From: Lineus longissimus
Taxonomy: Eukaryota; Nemertea; Pilidiophora; Heteronemertea; Lineidae
NCBI RefSeq assembly: GCF_910592395.1
Contig: NC_088313.1
Span: forward strand, 2,606,501-2,670,500
Length of the DNA: 64,000 bases
Reading direction: 5' to 3'
In this document: positions 1-11,338 of the stretch, one piece after another
Position numbering within the stretch: position 1 is the stretch's first letter
Layout: each line of letters opens with the position of its first letter
Position numbers and translations under genes: made by a program
Notes under the pieces: generated by a model
The model's input: only the letters and a program-made list of their open reading frames with translations
Told to the model about the DNA's origin: nothing
The model's database searches: none

Positions 1-711
1 AACAACAAGTCCGTATCAACCTGTCAAGTTCAGATGCGACAAGCGCCTAGTTTTGGTAGAGCAGGTCACATATTAAGGTTTGTGTGGGCCAGCAGTGGCT
101 TCCTACACATGGTGTAAAAGGGTATATATGAAGCACCACAAGTTCAGTTCGCTTCTCACTACCCAATGGTTTGTTTTCCTGTTTCACCATTCTCTTGTTA
201 CACAGGACATAATATTTACTGTGCTGTACGTTTTGTGTACTTTTCATGCAGGACATCTTGTTAATCATAAAATCTGATTCAAGTTTGCATTGTTGGTTTT
301 CCTTGGGGGAGTATTCCCATCAAATGAAGACATTTTCTCTTTTGAAGACATATTAGTACTGGTAGAACTTTTGGAGGTTAGAATCATGAATGTATATGTA
401 TGTTTGATAGTTTACATTTTCAATATACAACGTAGGCAAAATTACGCTAGACTCTTGCAAATTTTTCTTGTTTATCATCACTCGCTTCAAACTGGGGCTA
501 GGGAGGCCCTCCCTTGGGGGTTCAATATGGTAAAATACGGATTTGAACTGAAACTGGGAGGGGGTTACTGTGTGTTTTAAAAGCGGGTATGGAAGACTAC
601 CGAGATGATGTTTTTGGTTATACATGTATGTTTTGTTTAGATTCTAATATAATTTGTATTGTACCATGCAATGTTTTTTTTCTTTGCGATGGGCCCTGTT
701 ATTCTTAACAA
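1..711. other. No gene seen
   Basis: I see no splice-bounded coding exon, RNA gene or clear repeat here. Open frames are short and of random composition. Confidence 0.5.
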
Positions 712-831
712 TGGGTGATATGAATAAAGACTAGCAAATGCTTTTACTCCGGTTTTGTACTGGAAGGCCTAGTGTAAATGTACATGGAGATTTAGATAAA
801 AGCATTTGCTAGTCTTTATTCATATCACCCA
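712..831. mobile_element. 120-bp palindromic MITE, family 1 copy 1
   Basis: The stretch begins TGGGTGATATGAATAAAGAC and ends with its inverted copy. The terminal inverted repeats are about 34 bp and cover over half of the element, leaving a 50-bp unpaired middle. No protein is encoded, as expected for a non-autonomous DNA transposon. A second copy in opposite orientation lies at 11962-12084, inside an intron of RLR gene A. I could not settle the target-site duplication. Confidence 0.85.
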
Positions 832-867
832 ATGTTTGTCAACAACTTGTTGTTAGAGTTGTTGATA

Positions 868-965
868 CCTAGAATCTCACACAGGCAGTTCGGCTCGAAC
901 CTGGGGCCTAATGACTGCTATAGTCAGAGAGCTACTACACCACCACTGGTCTTTGCTAGCTTTGC
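868..965 (-). repeat. tRNA-like sequence, possible SINE head
   Basis: Read on the minus strand this contains an A-box-like TGGTGTAGTAGCTC followed about 40 nt later by a B-box GGTTCGAGCC, the spacing of an internal RNA polymerase III promoter. The acceptor stem does not pair well, so a SINE head or tRNA pseudogene is more likely than a working tRNA. It abuts the MITE at 712-831, and no SINE tail is visible. Confidence 0.4.
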
Positions 966-1676
966 GGGGTTAAGACTCTGCTTTCTGAGTGGTCCCGAGC
1001 TAGCCCAATGTGTTGATGACAAGTGAGCAAATCGGATGCACCCTTGCAATGCAATATATTATTGATCAAGTGGTGTTAGCATAGAAAGGTGGTGTTAGAG
1101 TATATTCTGGGTACAGCACTTGTGCACCTGTATCAGTAGAACATGGAAACCATTCTCATTCATAGTCAATGGTGACTGGGTATTTCCAGGTGAAATGTAA
1201 TAAATGTGCTTGTAGTTAAAATGCTGAGGGCGAGGACAGACCGGTGTAAAAGATATGCAAGTCCCCCCGGAATATAAGTCCGATCCTTTTGTTAAACTTA
1301 AAGTGAATAGAGTCGCCAAGTTCCTTTGTTGAAGATTATGTAGCTGACCCTAACCAAACCATTGACCGCATTGTTGACAATACGCAGCTATTGTATGGGG
1401 TCCTGCATTCATAGGACGTCCATTCCTTTTACACCGGACTTAGAATAGATAGACCATTGTTTGCTATTTAACAGTGTAATATGTAGACTGGTGGGGTGTG
1501 TATAATTCTACTTAATAGTTTATGATCTCGTCTCTTTGTTATAAGTATGATTAAAAACTTGCATTGTGTTATAGCTTTGTCATGTTTATGAATATGAGAC
1601 AGTATGTGCTATTACATCTAGACAGTTGTAGTCTCTGCCCAGTTTTCTGATTGAAGAGGTTTGAGGGTTGGCAATA

Positions 1677-1857
1677 CACCTTTCCAGAAATGGGGCGCTG
1701 AGTGTCCGAAATACTGATGTCATAAGGGGAAACTAGGCCTTTTGGTGGAGGGACAAAGGAGATAGTCATGGTTGACCAACACACTTGAATGCCTTTATTG
1801 ACGGACAAGGGGAAAAAGTTAGTCCAATGCAAGCCACCAATTTCGGGAAGCATGTAC
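1677..1857. repeat. Dispersed repeat, copy 1 of a near-identical pair
   Basis: This block recurs in reverse orientation at 44531-44701, differing by eye at only a few percent of positions. It interrupts the left arm of the foldback element, which dates its insertion after that element formed. The high similarity of copies 43 kb apart implies recent spread. Confidence 0.8.
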
Positions 1858-1990
1858 AGGCACCACCATTTTGGCTAGAACCTGAAATTCTAAAGCAATT
1901 GGAACTCCTTCAAAATGAATTGAATGCTCATTCAAATCATGGGTGTCTGTTCTCTAGAAAACAAAGAACAGACTCCCGGCCTTGAAATTG

Positions 1991-2245
1991 CAATTATAAT
2001 ATAATATAATGAGTCTTTTATATAGCGCAATTCCGTGACACTACAGTTCTCGCTCAAAGCGCTTTGGGATATCATATTATTACCCCGGTCTCCGCAGAAG
2101 TCAATCAGGGGTTTCAAGGAGCAACCAGAAGACGCTCACTTGAACTCGACCAGTAGGGGAACTAAGCAGTGACTCGGGCGGGAGTCGAACCCACGACCTC
2201 CTGATCATGAGGCCGACTCTCTTCCACTGCACTACCGCTGCCCCT
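1991..2245 (-). mobile_element. tRNA-derived SINE
   Basis: On the minus strand the element starts with a tRNA-like head (2244-2171): an A-box-like TAGTGCAGTGG, an anticodon-like loop reading CTCATGA, and a B-box GGTTCGACTCC. A unique body follows, then a conserved-looking tail segment containing AAGCGCTTTGAGCG and GCGCTATATAAAAG, then an AT-rich tandem tail (ATATT type) at 1991-2010. The head lacks a matching acceptor stem, which argues against a functional tRNA. The tail motif is of a type seen in SINEs of marine invertebrates. I do not name a family. Confidence 0.75.
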
Positions 2246-2739
2246 TCATTCACTTTGTTTTGAAGGAGATCTATCTAATTGATTTTGGATTTCAGGTTCC
2301 AGCCGAAACGGGGGTAGGCCTCCCTATTGCCAACCCTCAAACCTCTTCATTCAGAAAACTGGGCAGAGACTAAAACTGTGTAGATGTAATAGCACATACT
2401 GTCTCATAAAGATGACAAAGCTATAATACACTGCAACCCTTTTAGTAGTTCTGTGTAGTTTTGTAGTTCTGTAGATTCTCTATAGATGGCAGTAGTGAAA
2501 CAAGTGCTGTAAATTAGGTCATTGGAACTCTTCTGAGCTTTGCTTCTGCTATTGCAACTAACGCCACCGGAATCTACCATGTCCATGCATGAAAGGTTGC
2601 TTGTCAATTCCAGTGCCATTATATGTTCTCTATTCCTATAATAACTCAGAAACGACAAACTGAAAATTACTTGCTAGCTACTGTCAAGTAGTCAGGTGCT
2701 GTCACAACCTGCCTTTTTATGGAATAGATCATTAGTATC

Positions 2740-2876
2740 ACAATCAAGGTGGTTGTAACAGCGCCTGACCGATTTTACAGTTACCCTTGACTGAGAAACG
2801 TGTTGTGGAGAGTTACAGTCAAGGTGGTTGTAGCCGCACTTGACCGATTTTACAGTTGCCTTTGACTGAGAAAAAT
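2740..2876. repeat. Two-copy tandem duplication, unit about 76 bp
   Basis: CAAGGTGGTTGTA...CTGACCGATTTTACAGTT...CTTTGACTGAGAAA-type sequence occurs twice, from about 2741 and about 2817, with a dozen or so differences. No coding potential is evident. Confidence 0.75.
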
Positions 2877-3264
2877 GTATTGTTCATCTGGGTGGAACAT
2901 CTCCTGGTGGTGGCACCTGGCACCTACATATCAAAATCAGCTGAACAGGGAATTTACATTTCTGGGCAGAAACTGCCTGTAAGACTTTGTCTTATCGGCT
3001 CTTTCTCTTACTTTACTAGTCTGACTTGTAAGAAAGTTTATAAGGTCTTTATGATATACATCTGTTGTACATTTCAAATACCCTGGGAGAGGGAATTATT
3101 AATAAAGTAAGTCTGTGCTTGTAAACAATGCATTCTTACTACTTGTTTCTTGAAGTATTTGGTTATCATTCCATAACCAAAGTTCAAGTTCTCAATGTTT
3201 TCATCCAAGCAAATGCTGCAAGTAAGTCAGTTGTCCCTATTTGTACGAGCCTACGGTGTCGGGA

Positions 3265-3660
3265 GTCTGGCCATCAGACGGTCAGTTTTTCAGTTGTCTC
3301 GATGCATCAGATGGTCAGGCTTCGGTTTTACCATTCCATCAGATTGTCCGTATCAGATTTCCAAATCCATCAGATGGTCTTCAAGTCTCAATCCATCAGC
3401 TGCTTAGTCTTCAGTTATCCCAATCCATCAGATGACCGCTCTTCAGTTTTCTCATTCCTTCCAATGGTACATCTTCAGTTGTCTTAGTTAATTAGATGGT
3501 ATATTGTACGTCTACAAGTCTCAATCCATCAGATGGTCCGTTTCAGTTGTCTCAAACCATCAGATGGCCGTAAGTCTTCAGTTGTCCAAATTCATCAGAT
3601 GGCCGGTCGTCAGTTGTCGATATTAGTCCATCAGATGGTACGTCTTTATGTCTCCATCCA
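3265..3660. repeat. Degenerate minisatellite, period about 32 bp
   Basis: The core CCATCAGATGGTC with a CTTCAGTTGTCTCAAT-type spacer recurs roughly every 30-36 bp, about twelve times (near 3273, 3306, 3338, 3369, 3399, 3428, 3491, 3527, 3560, 3593, 3631). Several open frames here are by-products of the repeat and are not genes. Confidence 0.8.
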
Positions 3661-3695
3661 CCAGCGAAGTCGACAACTCGACAAGTCGATTGAAT

Positions 3696-3782
3696 TGGAC
3701 TCCCTTGGCAGTCCATTGCGTCATCTTCATCGGATCTCCTTATGGTGTGGAACGAGACCGGTCCACTGCGTCCGGAGTGTAA
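3696..3782 (-). repeat. Dispersed repeat family 3, copy 1
   Basis: The minus strand contains a block with TACACTCCGGACGCAGTGGA and, further on, ATGACGCAATGGACTGCC. Similar blocks occur at about 37434-37506 (+) and, more diverged, 51044-51115 (+). No protein is encoded. Confidence 0.65.
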
Positions 3783-4589
3783 ATTGAAGAACTTGATGAG
3801 ACGACCATGACGACGGACACTCGTAGTTCGTACACGTCTTTTATAAGGGGTTGCGAAACCTACCAATTGTGTCCGACGAAGTTAAGTTACTTCAGAGCGA
3901 ATAGGTTTTATGATTCTACCAAATACTTAGTCAATGGGCCAGCAGTGTCTTCAAATCACATACCGCTGGTCCAAAAAAATGAAGATCGATATCATGTGTT
4001 TTTGTTGCAAATGATAATGCAACGCAAAATACGCGGCCAATTATTGAAAGCAGAGGTTTTTCCGACATCGGCCACCCGGAACGACCAGAGGTTTTTCTTC
4101 ATCGAAATGGAACACCTAAAGAGTTGGAAGAAACCGAGGTGTGCCTCATTCATCGTTATTCCGTTCCCAGTAATCGACGAGAAGGTATAATTATTTTTTT
4201 GCAAAGCATATCGAGCATACCTTCATATTCTATTATTTCTTTTATTGCAACGTTATGTCGGTGCGTCACCCCCTGGTATGCCCCAGGTGGATGTGCCTTG
4301 ACGACATGGGCACCCGTGTGGACCATCAGGTGGCCTGTGAGAACTCACATGCACTCGTGGCTCATAGCACAATCTAGACGTGGTCTCCACTCTTCATTTC
4401 AATTCGCACCACATCCAATATCATCTTCTAGAGCTGGGTTACGGTTTCACCCGTTCTGAGCAGACTAAATCAACCAGTAGCTTCCGTAATAAACCGCTAT
4501 CGATGTCCCATGAGGCTCTACCACACTCGAACTCAAGCTGCGATTATCGATTATGTTGTACCAAGAAACGTTGCCACAGTTTATATATC

Positions 4590-5135
4590 AGCCAAGAGCT
4601 GACACATTTAGTTGTTACAACTCTATTCGCTTTGATTGAAGACTCACTCACACCGCGACCATGGTGATTAAGAGGCAAAGTCACAACTCAGTTGGTCATC
4701 AGTGACTTGTCCCTGACACCATGTGGACAAGAGACAAAGTTACAATCAAAATCGGCTTGATTGGCGTTTCACTGGCACAGCGTAGTGGCCAAGATACAAA
4801 GTCACAAGTCAGTTGGACATCAGTGACTTGTCACTGAGACAAAGTCACAACTCAATTCGCCTTGATTGACGCGTCACTGGTGCTGACTGCGAGCATGGCG
4901 GTCAAGAGACAGCGTCCTGGCCATCAGTGACTTGTTTCGGACACCATGCGATCCAGGAAACACTGTCACATCTCGTTTCGCCATCGGTGATGTGTCATAT
5001 GACAATGTTCGTTCATGAGACGGGATGAGGACACTGTTCGCCCCCGGTGATGTCTCACTGCGACCATGGTGTCACCCGCAATTCGCCATGAGTGACACAC
5101 AGGCTAACTAAGATACCGTGTCGCAGTTCATGCCG
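4590..5135. repeat. Degenerate tandem repeat, period about 60-65 bp
   Basis: Blocks resembling CAAAGTCACAACTCAGTT...CATCAGTGACTTGTC...GACACCATG recur across this stretch with many substitutions and length changes. It reads as an old minisatellite. No open frame runs across it. Confidence 0.6.
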
Positions 5136-7947
5136 CTATGAATGACGTGGAACAGCAACGGCAACCTGGCCAGGGGACCGCAAGAAACGATGTCAGAACT
5201 TCTCAAGCTGATCAATATATGACTTGATGACTTTATCACTACCCTAGCCATGCCTCAAAATAGTGCAATTGTGAATGGCAGGCACTAAGAGGTTAAATAT
5301 CTTAACACAATAATATCTGATATTACAGTTACCAGCTCTTTTTTCTTTGAAGCCCACACGGCGTGAACGTCTCATCATACAAAGACCCCGCGGAGTTATT
5401 TGGCACATTTCAGGACATTATAATGGACACTCACAGTATCAAAGATCAGTGAATCTCATTGAATCGATATAAAGCATAGAATATTCTGATCGAATTTTGT
5501 AGTGGGATTATACGAAAGTGACTAGGAAGGATCGGTCTGTTTTGTGGTGTTTATCAGTAGCAGCTGAGGGAGTATTATACATGTGAAAGTTTTCGATCGG
5601 GTAAGTCAAATTAATCGTAACATGCATTGGTAATGAAGTCATTGGTAAAAACATTATTCTTTACTTAACTTAGGGCCCTTGGTGCCTTGGGTGGAACAAG
5701 GGGCTCCCGTGAGAGCCCTCATTTTGGGAGGGCTGCTACCATGCGAAGCACATGTAACTGACCGAGCCAGCATCATTTTCTCTCCTTCGCAACTTTGCCG
5801 GCCTGTCACCACATCGCGGAGTAGGGTCCTTGACCATATAATCTAATGCTTCTATTTCTTCCCAGAGATGGATAGTTTCTTTCTGAACCGTCCTGTTTTT
5901 GAATGGGCTGACTGTACCTTCGCTTCTGCATTTATATTGTTTATGTTGACACCTGCCCGGTATTACGAAATTCTAGCGTTGGCAAAAATAAAATGAAATT
6001 CTTCACTGATTTATTAAACCTCAATCTGTCATTGCCTTTGAGCATCAATTAATTTAACGTCTCACTTCAACAGTGAAACACAAATATTGTGGTTGATAAT
6101 AATGACACTTGATTCATGTCACGACCAAATTATAATATCAGCTCATATAGTATAGAATTAAAAAGGAAACATTACTGACTCCCATTTTTGGTCCGCTGGA
6201 CTTACCTTACTGCGTTCGGTCAATGGCCCCTGGTGTAACATAACCACGACTTTTCGAGAATGAATATTTGAATGGTTCGTTAAAGGTTATGGCAATAACT
6301 GATTTTCTATCCATTGAAAGCGATAATTAGATTTTGGCTTGGGCGCGTAATCGGTTCATACAAGATACTAAAAATTTATGTCGACCCATATTTTATGTAT
6401 ACCGTAATATTGATATGTCCTTACTTGTAAACTATCTTGTAAATCAAAGCATAGACAGAAGATGATAACTAAAAATAGCAATCAGGTACAGAAAGTCGGT
6501 CTTCTTTGATAGTTTCAAATCTAAATGCACTTCTTTGGTCTGTTAAATCCAATTTCACTTATATGGTTCACGTTGCTGCGAATTCGGAATGAGCACGGTC
6601 AAATTGCCATCGGCGATCCAATTTAATTAAATTGCCAAAGTGAACGTCCGCCAAACATATTTTTGTTATTGTTATATATCGGTAGATCTTCAGACCATCA
6701 CTCCACTAAATCTGCTGTGATTAAGGGAGCATCTCGGCCAATAATCTTCCCAAGTCCACCCAAGTTCATTGTATACAGTACTTTGACGACAGATACCTCT
6801 TTCCTTAACAGAAAATAATCAGATTCTTTTGCACTAATAGACTATCACTCAAATCCAAAACGTACACTGACGTTTTCCCATCAAATTGTGTAATACTGAC
6901 ATTCCATGGGCAGGTGAGGTCATTTTCGATCATAACTCAACGCCATAGGTGCACCTCTGACGTCACTTCCGTCTCTCGTTTCAGATTGCTTTCGCGGATG
7001 AAAACATCAGTGTCGCTAGGGAACGGGCACCAATGGTCAATAAAGAACAATCACCGCCAATGCGAGAATCATCTAACGTTTCAACAAACGTGATCGTTTT
7101 GGGACATAATTATCCGCCGTTGATTTGGTCATAGCCAATATTGGTGGGAAAACTTTTCAATTCCATTAGACCTGAACATTCCGTTTCTAATTTCGACGAT
7201 TCATACCAACCGCTGGCATAGCTCTACGGGACACTCATCAATGACATCAAAGGGACCATTCTTTTACCTGATTCACATTGGACATAGAACATATATAAAT
7301 AGGCGTTAGTGCTAAGACTACTTGAGATATCAATACCGCCAACGTTCATATCGAAAGGCCTAGTTATTAGCAGGCTAGCTCGATTCAATATCTTGTTGAA
7401 AGTATCCGATCATACGATCATATAACCCCCAACGGATTTTCAAGTGTTAAGAATTGACTATCAAGTAACGTGTCACCACACGATTCACGTAAGGTTATAG
7501 TATCGAATTGATATCATAGGCAAGGATATAGTAATTACTATAGCCATTAGGACGGGACATCTTGATTGGGTTAGGCGGAATCATCGATTGATATGTGCGT
7601 TATTGATCTGGATTAGGACACTACAGTTTTTCGAATTGCATTAAAACGAACATATGTCAGATAAAAAGATCATCATTAGGCGACAGCTGGATTAAGAATA
7701 ATCGATTTGTGTGTTATCGTAAACGAGTTGTTGGACAAATCAAAGCGCAGAGAGACAGTCGTAGCGATTGGGGACAACTGTATTTTACTTGCAGTAGTGG
7801 TTCCACGGAAGACACATACTTCCAAGGAACATCTTACCTGTTCTGGAGCTAGCTTGAAATAGTTTGAACTGCTTCTCTGGATTACCTTCTTGCTCTTTCT
7901 TGTTCGTATATACTGATTGAAATTGATATGCCCTTACTCGTTTGAGG
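5136..7947. other. Upstream non-coding region of the 7948 gene
   Basis: No coding exon is recognisable. A good donor (CGATCGG/GTAAGT, about 5598) could close a 5' untranslated exon that joins just before 7948, where a weak pyrimidine tract ends TTTGAG. This is an inference only; a transcript would decide it. Confidence 0.4.
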
Positions 7948-8994
7948 ATGTTCTATGGTAGTTCCTTTGGTGACACACAACTTGGCTTGATGAACGGATA
8001 CGGCGGTGACCCAAGCGTCCAGGAGTACCATCACTATTACGGACCTAACGGGGAAGAAGTTTCCCAGCCTGGACCAAGATTCAGCGGCAGAATGAGTGGA
8101 CAATTCCCAGCAACGTCCCCCGGGTATCCGCGATCGTATACTGTGGTTGGCATGATGGAACGCGGGCGTGTGATTGGCATTGACCCGGAAGTATCTACTC
8201 CAGGGGTGTCACATCTCCCAACCCCGATTCTTCAGGAGCTCAGCAGCGTGTATGGTCATCTGGGGAACGCTCGGTTCTCTGTGTCGTGTTCGGATGGACG
8301 ATTCTCAATCCAAGCCGCGGTATTACCGCCTCCGTTACCACCACCACCCCCACCGCCGCCGCCCCAGCGTCGACCAGCTTACTTTGAAAACGGTAGGCGA
8401 GGGTCCTATGGAGTCGGCAGGCGCGGGGGGTATGGAAGACAACGCCAAGGAAGACGGGGTAGACATCCTGATTTCGAGGATGACGACGACGAGGATGAGG
8501 ACGACGAAGATGAAATCGTGATTGAAATTCCCATGGAAACGTACAGGAAGTTACAGGAACAGAAACGTCGCAATGGCCGCAAACCGGATATCATTATCGA
8601 CGATAGCCCAAATGTTTACGAAGGTTACCCAATGTCGGGTTATAACCCTCATCAAAATCGAAGCTACCAAAACAACAATTCCAATCCCAAACCCCACACT
8701 CCCATGCCAACTAACAATAATTTTCCCAACAACGCTTACAATGATGCTGATGACCCAAACGCGCATTATGTACCAGATGATCAGGGCCAATTAGTGCAGC
8801 AGTACAGGAGGCAGCAGAAGGGAAAGACTGGAGCAAAGGACGACGGGGACAACTATGCACCCGTGGAAATGCAAACAGGACGATCAAAGTTCTCACAAGT
8901 CAAGGGTAGACACAGTGACGGAGCTGGTACGGACATGGGCGCGCCTCCGGACAGTTACATCATGGACAAATATCTAAAGACGTATAATGCATAA
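7948..8994 (+). CDS. Disordered Pro/Gly/Asn-rich protein, unknown
   Basis: An open frame of 348 codons from ATG 7948 to the stop at 8994 with no intron. The first ATG has A at -3, and an in-frame TGA lies just upstream at 7924. I recognise no family. In order: a Tyr/Gly-rich N-terminus; a segment around residues 90-125; an uninterrupted proline run near residues 128-140; an Arg/Gly-rich patch; an almost pure Asp/Glu run near residues 177-190; a basic patch; an Asn/Pro-rich stretch; and a polar tail ending in LKTYNA. No signal peptide or membrane span is visible, so a cytosolic or nuclear disordered protein is likely. AATAAA at 9435-9440 fits a 3' UTR of about 450 nt. An upstream exon could add residues. 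Codon use and the clean open frame support coding; function is unknown. Confidence 0.75.
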   Translation: MFYGSSFGDTQLGLMNGYGGDPSVQEYHHYYGPNGEEVSQPGPRFSGRMSGQFPATSPGYPRSYTVVGMMERGRVIGIDPEVSTPGVSHLPTPILQELSSVYGHLGNARFSVSCSDGRFSIQAAVLPPPLPPPPPPPPPQRRPAYFENGRRGSYGVGRRGGYGRQRQGRRGRHPDFEDDDDEDEDDEDEIVIEIPMETYRKLQEQKRRNGRKPDIIIDDSPNVYEGYPMSGYNPHQNRSYQNNNSNPKPHTPMPTNNNFPNNAYNDADDPNAHYVPDDQGQLVQQYRRQQKGKTGAKDDGDNYAPVEMQTGRSKFSQVKGRHSDGAGTDMGAPPDSYIMDKYLKTYNA

Positions 8995-9434
8995 CTGAAA
9001 ATACATAAGGCACTGTGGAAGACAGGCGGCCATTCATGCCGGATGGTGTGGACGGCTGAGGCTACGGCCGAAACTATTGCTTCCATGTTTTTGGTGACAC
9101 CCTGTTGACATCTCAGCAGATACCCAAGGAAGACGGATATCCATCCATATGTCTGCCTAGTTGGATGGCATTGACCGTAAAGGTTTTTTAAAAAGCGATG
9201 GTCGGGGGTCACTGGAAAAACAAGAAACACGTTTGAATGCCGATCACCACGCAAGACATATGAGGCAAGCTTTATATTTTTGCTAATGTCCCACTTTGTA
9301 CGGGAACGGCTGTTGGACTCTGGGCCCAAGCTTGGTATCGAAGGTGGAATGAAGAAGGAGAAGGATTTGATGCCTTAATGGAAAACCTACAAATTGTGAT
9401 ATAATGGTCATGTTAAACAATATATAACTGAGAA

Positions 9435-9440
9435 AATAAA
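9435..9440 (+). promoter_or_regulatory. Polyadenylation signal AATAAA
   Basis: The first AATAAA downstream of the stop at 8994, at a normal 3' UTR distance. Confidence 0.5.
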
Positions 9441-9444
9441 AAAA

Positions 9445-11338
9445 CTGGTTAATGTCGGTTTTTTGGCGTTTTATTCTGCTTTTCTATTGCATGTAATACA
9501 TACAGGGCGTATCCTATTTACTCGTAGTTTAATGTTGAATAACGAATCGCAGATGTCATCAGACGACTGTAACTGACTCTCGAAGCTGGAGTTGCCGGGA
9601 GTCGTAAATGATGCACAACTTCTGTTTATTTTAAAAAACCGGAAAATTTCGTTTTGTTACACAATTTATCGTGAAATGGGTGCTGTCGCAACTGTGGTCA
9701 CAAGCCAATCGAACCACCTTTTTCTTCTTTGATACATCGAAAAAGGAATTATTGATATGGTTCAATCAATATCTTCGCTTCGGGTTATGTGCATTCAGCA
9801 TGACTGACGAATAGGCCTTTACACTGCATGACAACAAGCAAACAGAAAGTATGTTACATGTGACTAGAGCATTTCGCCTAAGACTACTCTTGCGGCCTAT
9901 CACTCAAAGAATTATTCAACAATAATCGAGTCAATAGGTAAGCTATTACTGGATAGGTCCGACTTTATACATATCACTTTTATATTCAGCTCATATTGTT
10001 GATATATTCGAAATTTGACCTGAATTACAAATGAAATAATTTATCACAAGCGGCTTGTCTATAAATATGTACTCCTAGTCATAAGTTCTGCCGACTGTGG
10101 CGCTGATTTATATTTCGCAAAGGAGCATACACATGTACATGAAGTACCAAAATGAATTTAGGCCTGTGGTTTGAGAGAAAAGAAAACGAAGAGATCACCA
10201 GCCTAGTACCACCAATCACTTCTAAACAGTGGTGGGTGATTGACAGCTCAAAAAGAGAGCTCTTTATTTTTCTGAATATTTCTGTCAGTCAGCCTTATCT
10301 GCTGATCATTTCCCGATGATATCTTCTCTTGACCTGAATATGTGTGTTTGTGTGGATTTATAAGAATTAAAAAACCCACGTAGAATTCAGACACCAGAAA
10401 CTTGAAAAAGACAAGAAATTAAAGACACATTGTGTACGACAAAAACCATTCACATTACACTCACCGCGACATCGACAGAAAGTCGAAGGTAAAAAAGTGA
10501 CATCCATTTAAAGTACTGAAGACAGTCATAAAATTTAGTCAAAGTCTTCTTTTATTCAGGGCAGCTGATAAACCTCCCTTGAATCAAGGTCATACCCCAC
10601 GCAGTATTTTTGGATTTACGGCGGTAACTAGAGAGACCTAGATCTCTATTACGATTGGAATAGATCACCCGTGGAATACCGCACTGGTATCCCTGGTACA
10701 TCTATATACATGTACATGTACTACGTTAGCGGTATCGGTCGCAGAATCTGTAGCTGCCTTGACAAGTATTCAGTTTCCAACGGCAGTCATGCAATGAATT
10801 AAAACTTCTTGGGAGACAAGTCCTTTATACGGACTGTCCGCGCCATCTTAACATGGGTTGGTGAACTCGTCTCGATGTGGCTCGTACTGTACTCTCAGTT
10901 AGTTACCAGTATTCCATATTCTCATACAGGCTTTCAGTCCAAATAGCTTTCTCCGAGCTTGCTTACTCGGAATAAGGATCAAGGAGACCAACTTCACCGG
11001 TAAGAAGGTGAGATGATCATTGTAATCAAAAACCTATTAATTTGGAGTGCATGTAACAGGCTTTTGACGTAACTTAAATGACGAGATTTTTTACATAATC
11101 AGGAAGAAATAAATGCATGCTAAGTACATTTCTTATTCTTTGTCGTTAACCAAATATATTGATTTTTTTGTCTTTTCGATGTACATGTATAGTTGAATGA
11201 TTGAAAGCAACAAGTCACAACACTTAATCACACGACCAAATTATAAGAAGGAACATATCAAAAATTATGTAAATCCAACAAGCAAAAATGTATATTTTTA
11301 GCGTCCAAGTCCCGTTCTATGAGTTACATGACTAGGTT
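9445..11338. other. No gene seen
   Basis: This is the intergenic stretch between the disordered-protein gene and the 3' end of RLR gene A. I see no exon-like frame and no convincing repeat. The 3' UTR of gene A must extend into its right end. Confidence 0.5.

Larger units (their letters stand above)
1561..2436. mobile_element. Foldback element with long inverted arms
   Basis: The left arm (from 1561) and the right arm (ending 2436) are inverted copies of each other, with blocks at about 1561-1676/2318-2436 and 1870-1932/2250-2310. The left arm carries an extra block (1677-1857) missing from the right arm. The centre holds a tRNA-derived SINE. No transposase is visible, so this is a non-autonomous foldback or MITE-like element that has taken later insertions. 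Confidence 0.75.

Noticed and set aside
2171-2244. tRNA-Met-like gene (CAT anticodon-like loop)
   Set aside because: The acceptor stem does not pair, and a SINE body and AT-rich tail follow, so it is scored as a SINE head.
3533-3787. Open frames across 3128-3787
   Set aside because: Parallel frames in a minisatellite; the repeated Ser/Asp/Gly motifs come from the DNA repeat.
4061-4460. Frames around 4124-4459 with spaced Cys and His resembling a zinc finger
   Set aside because: No consistent C2H2 or other spacing, no splice sites that join them, and the stretch lies between two repeat arrays.
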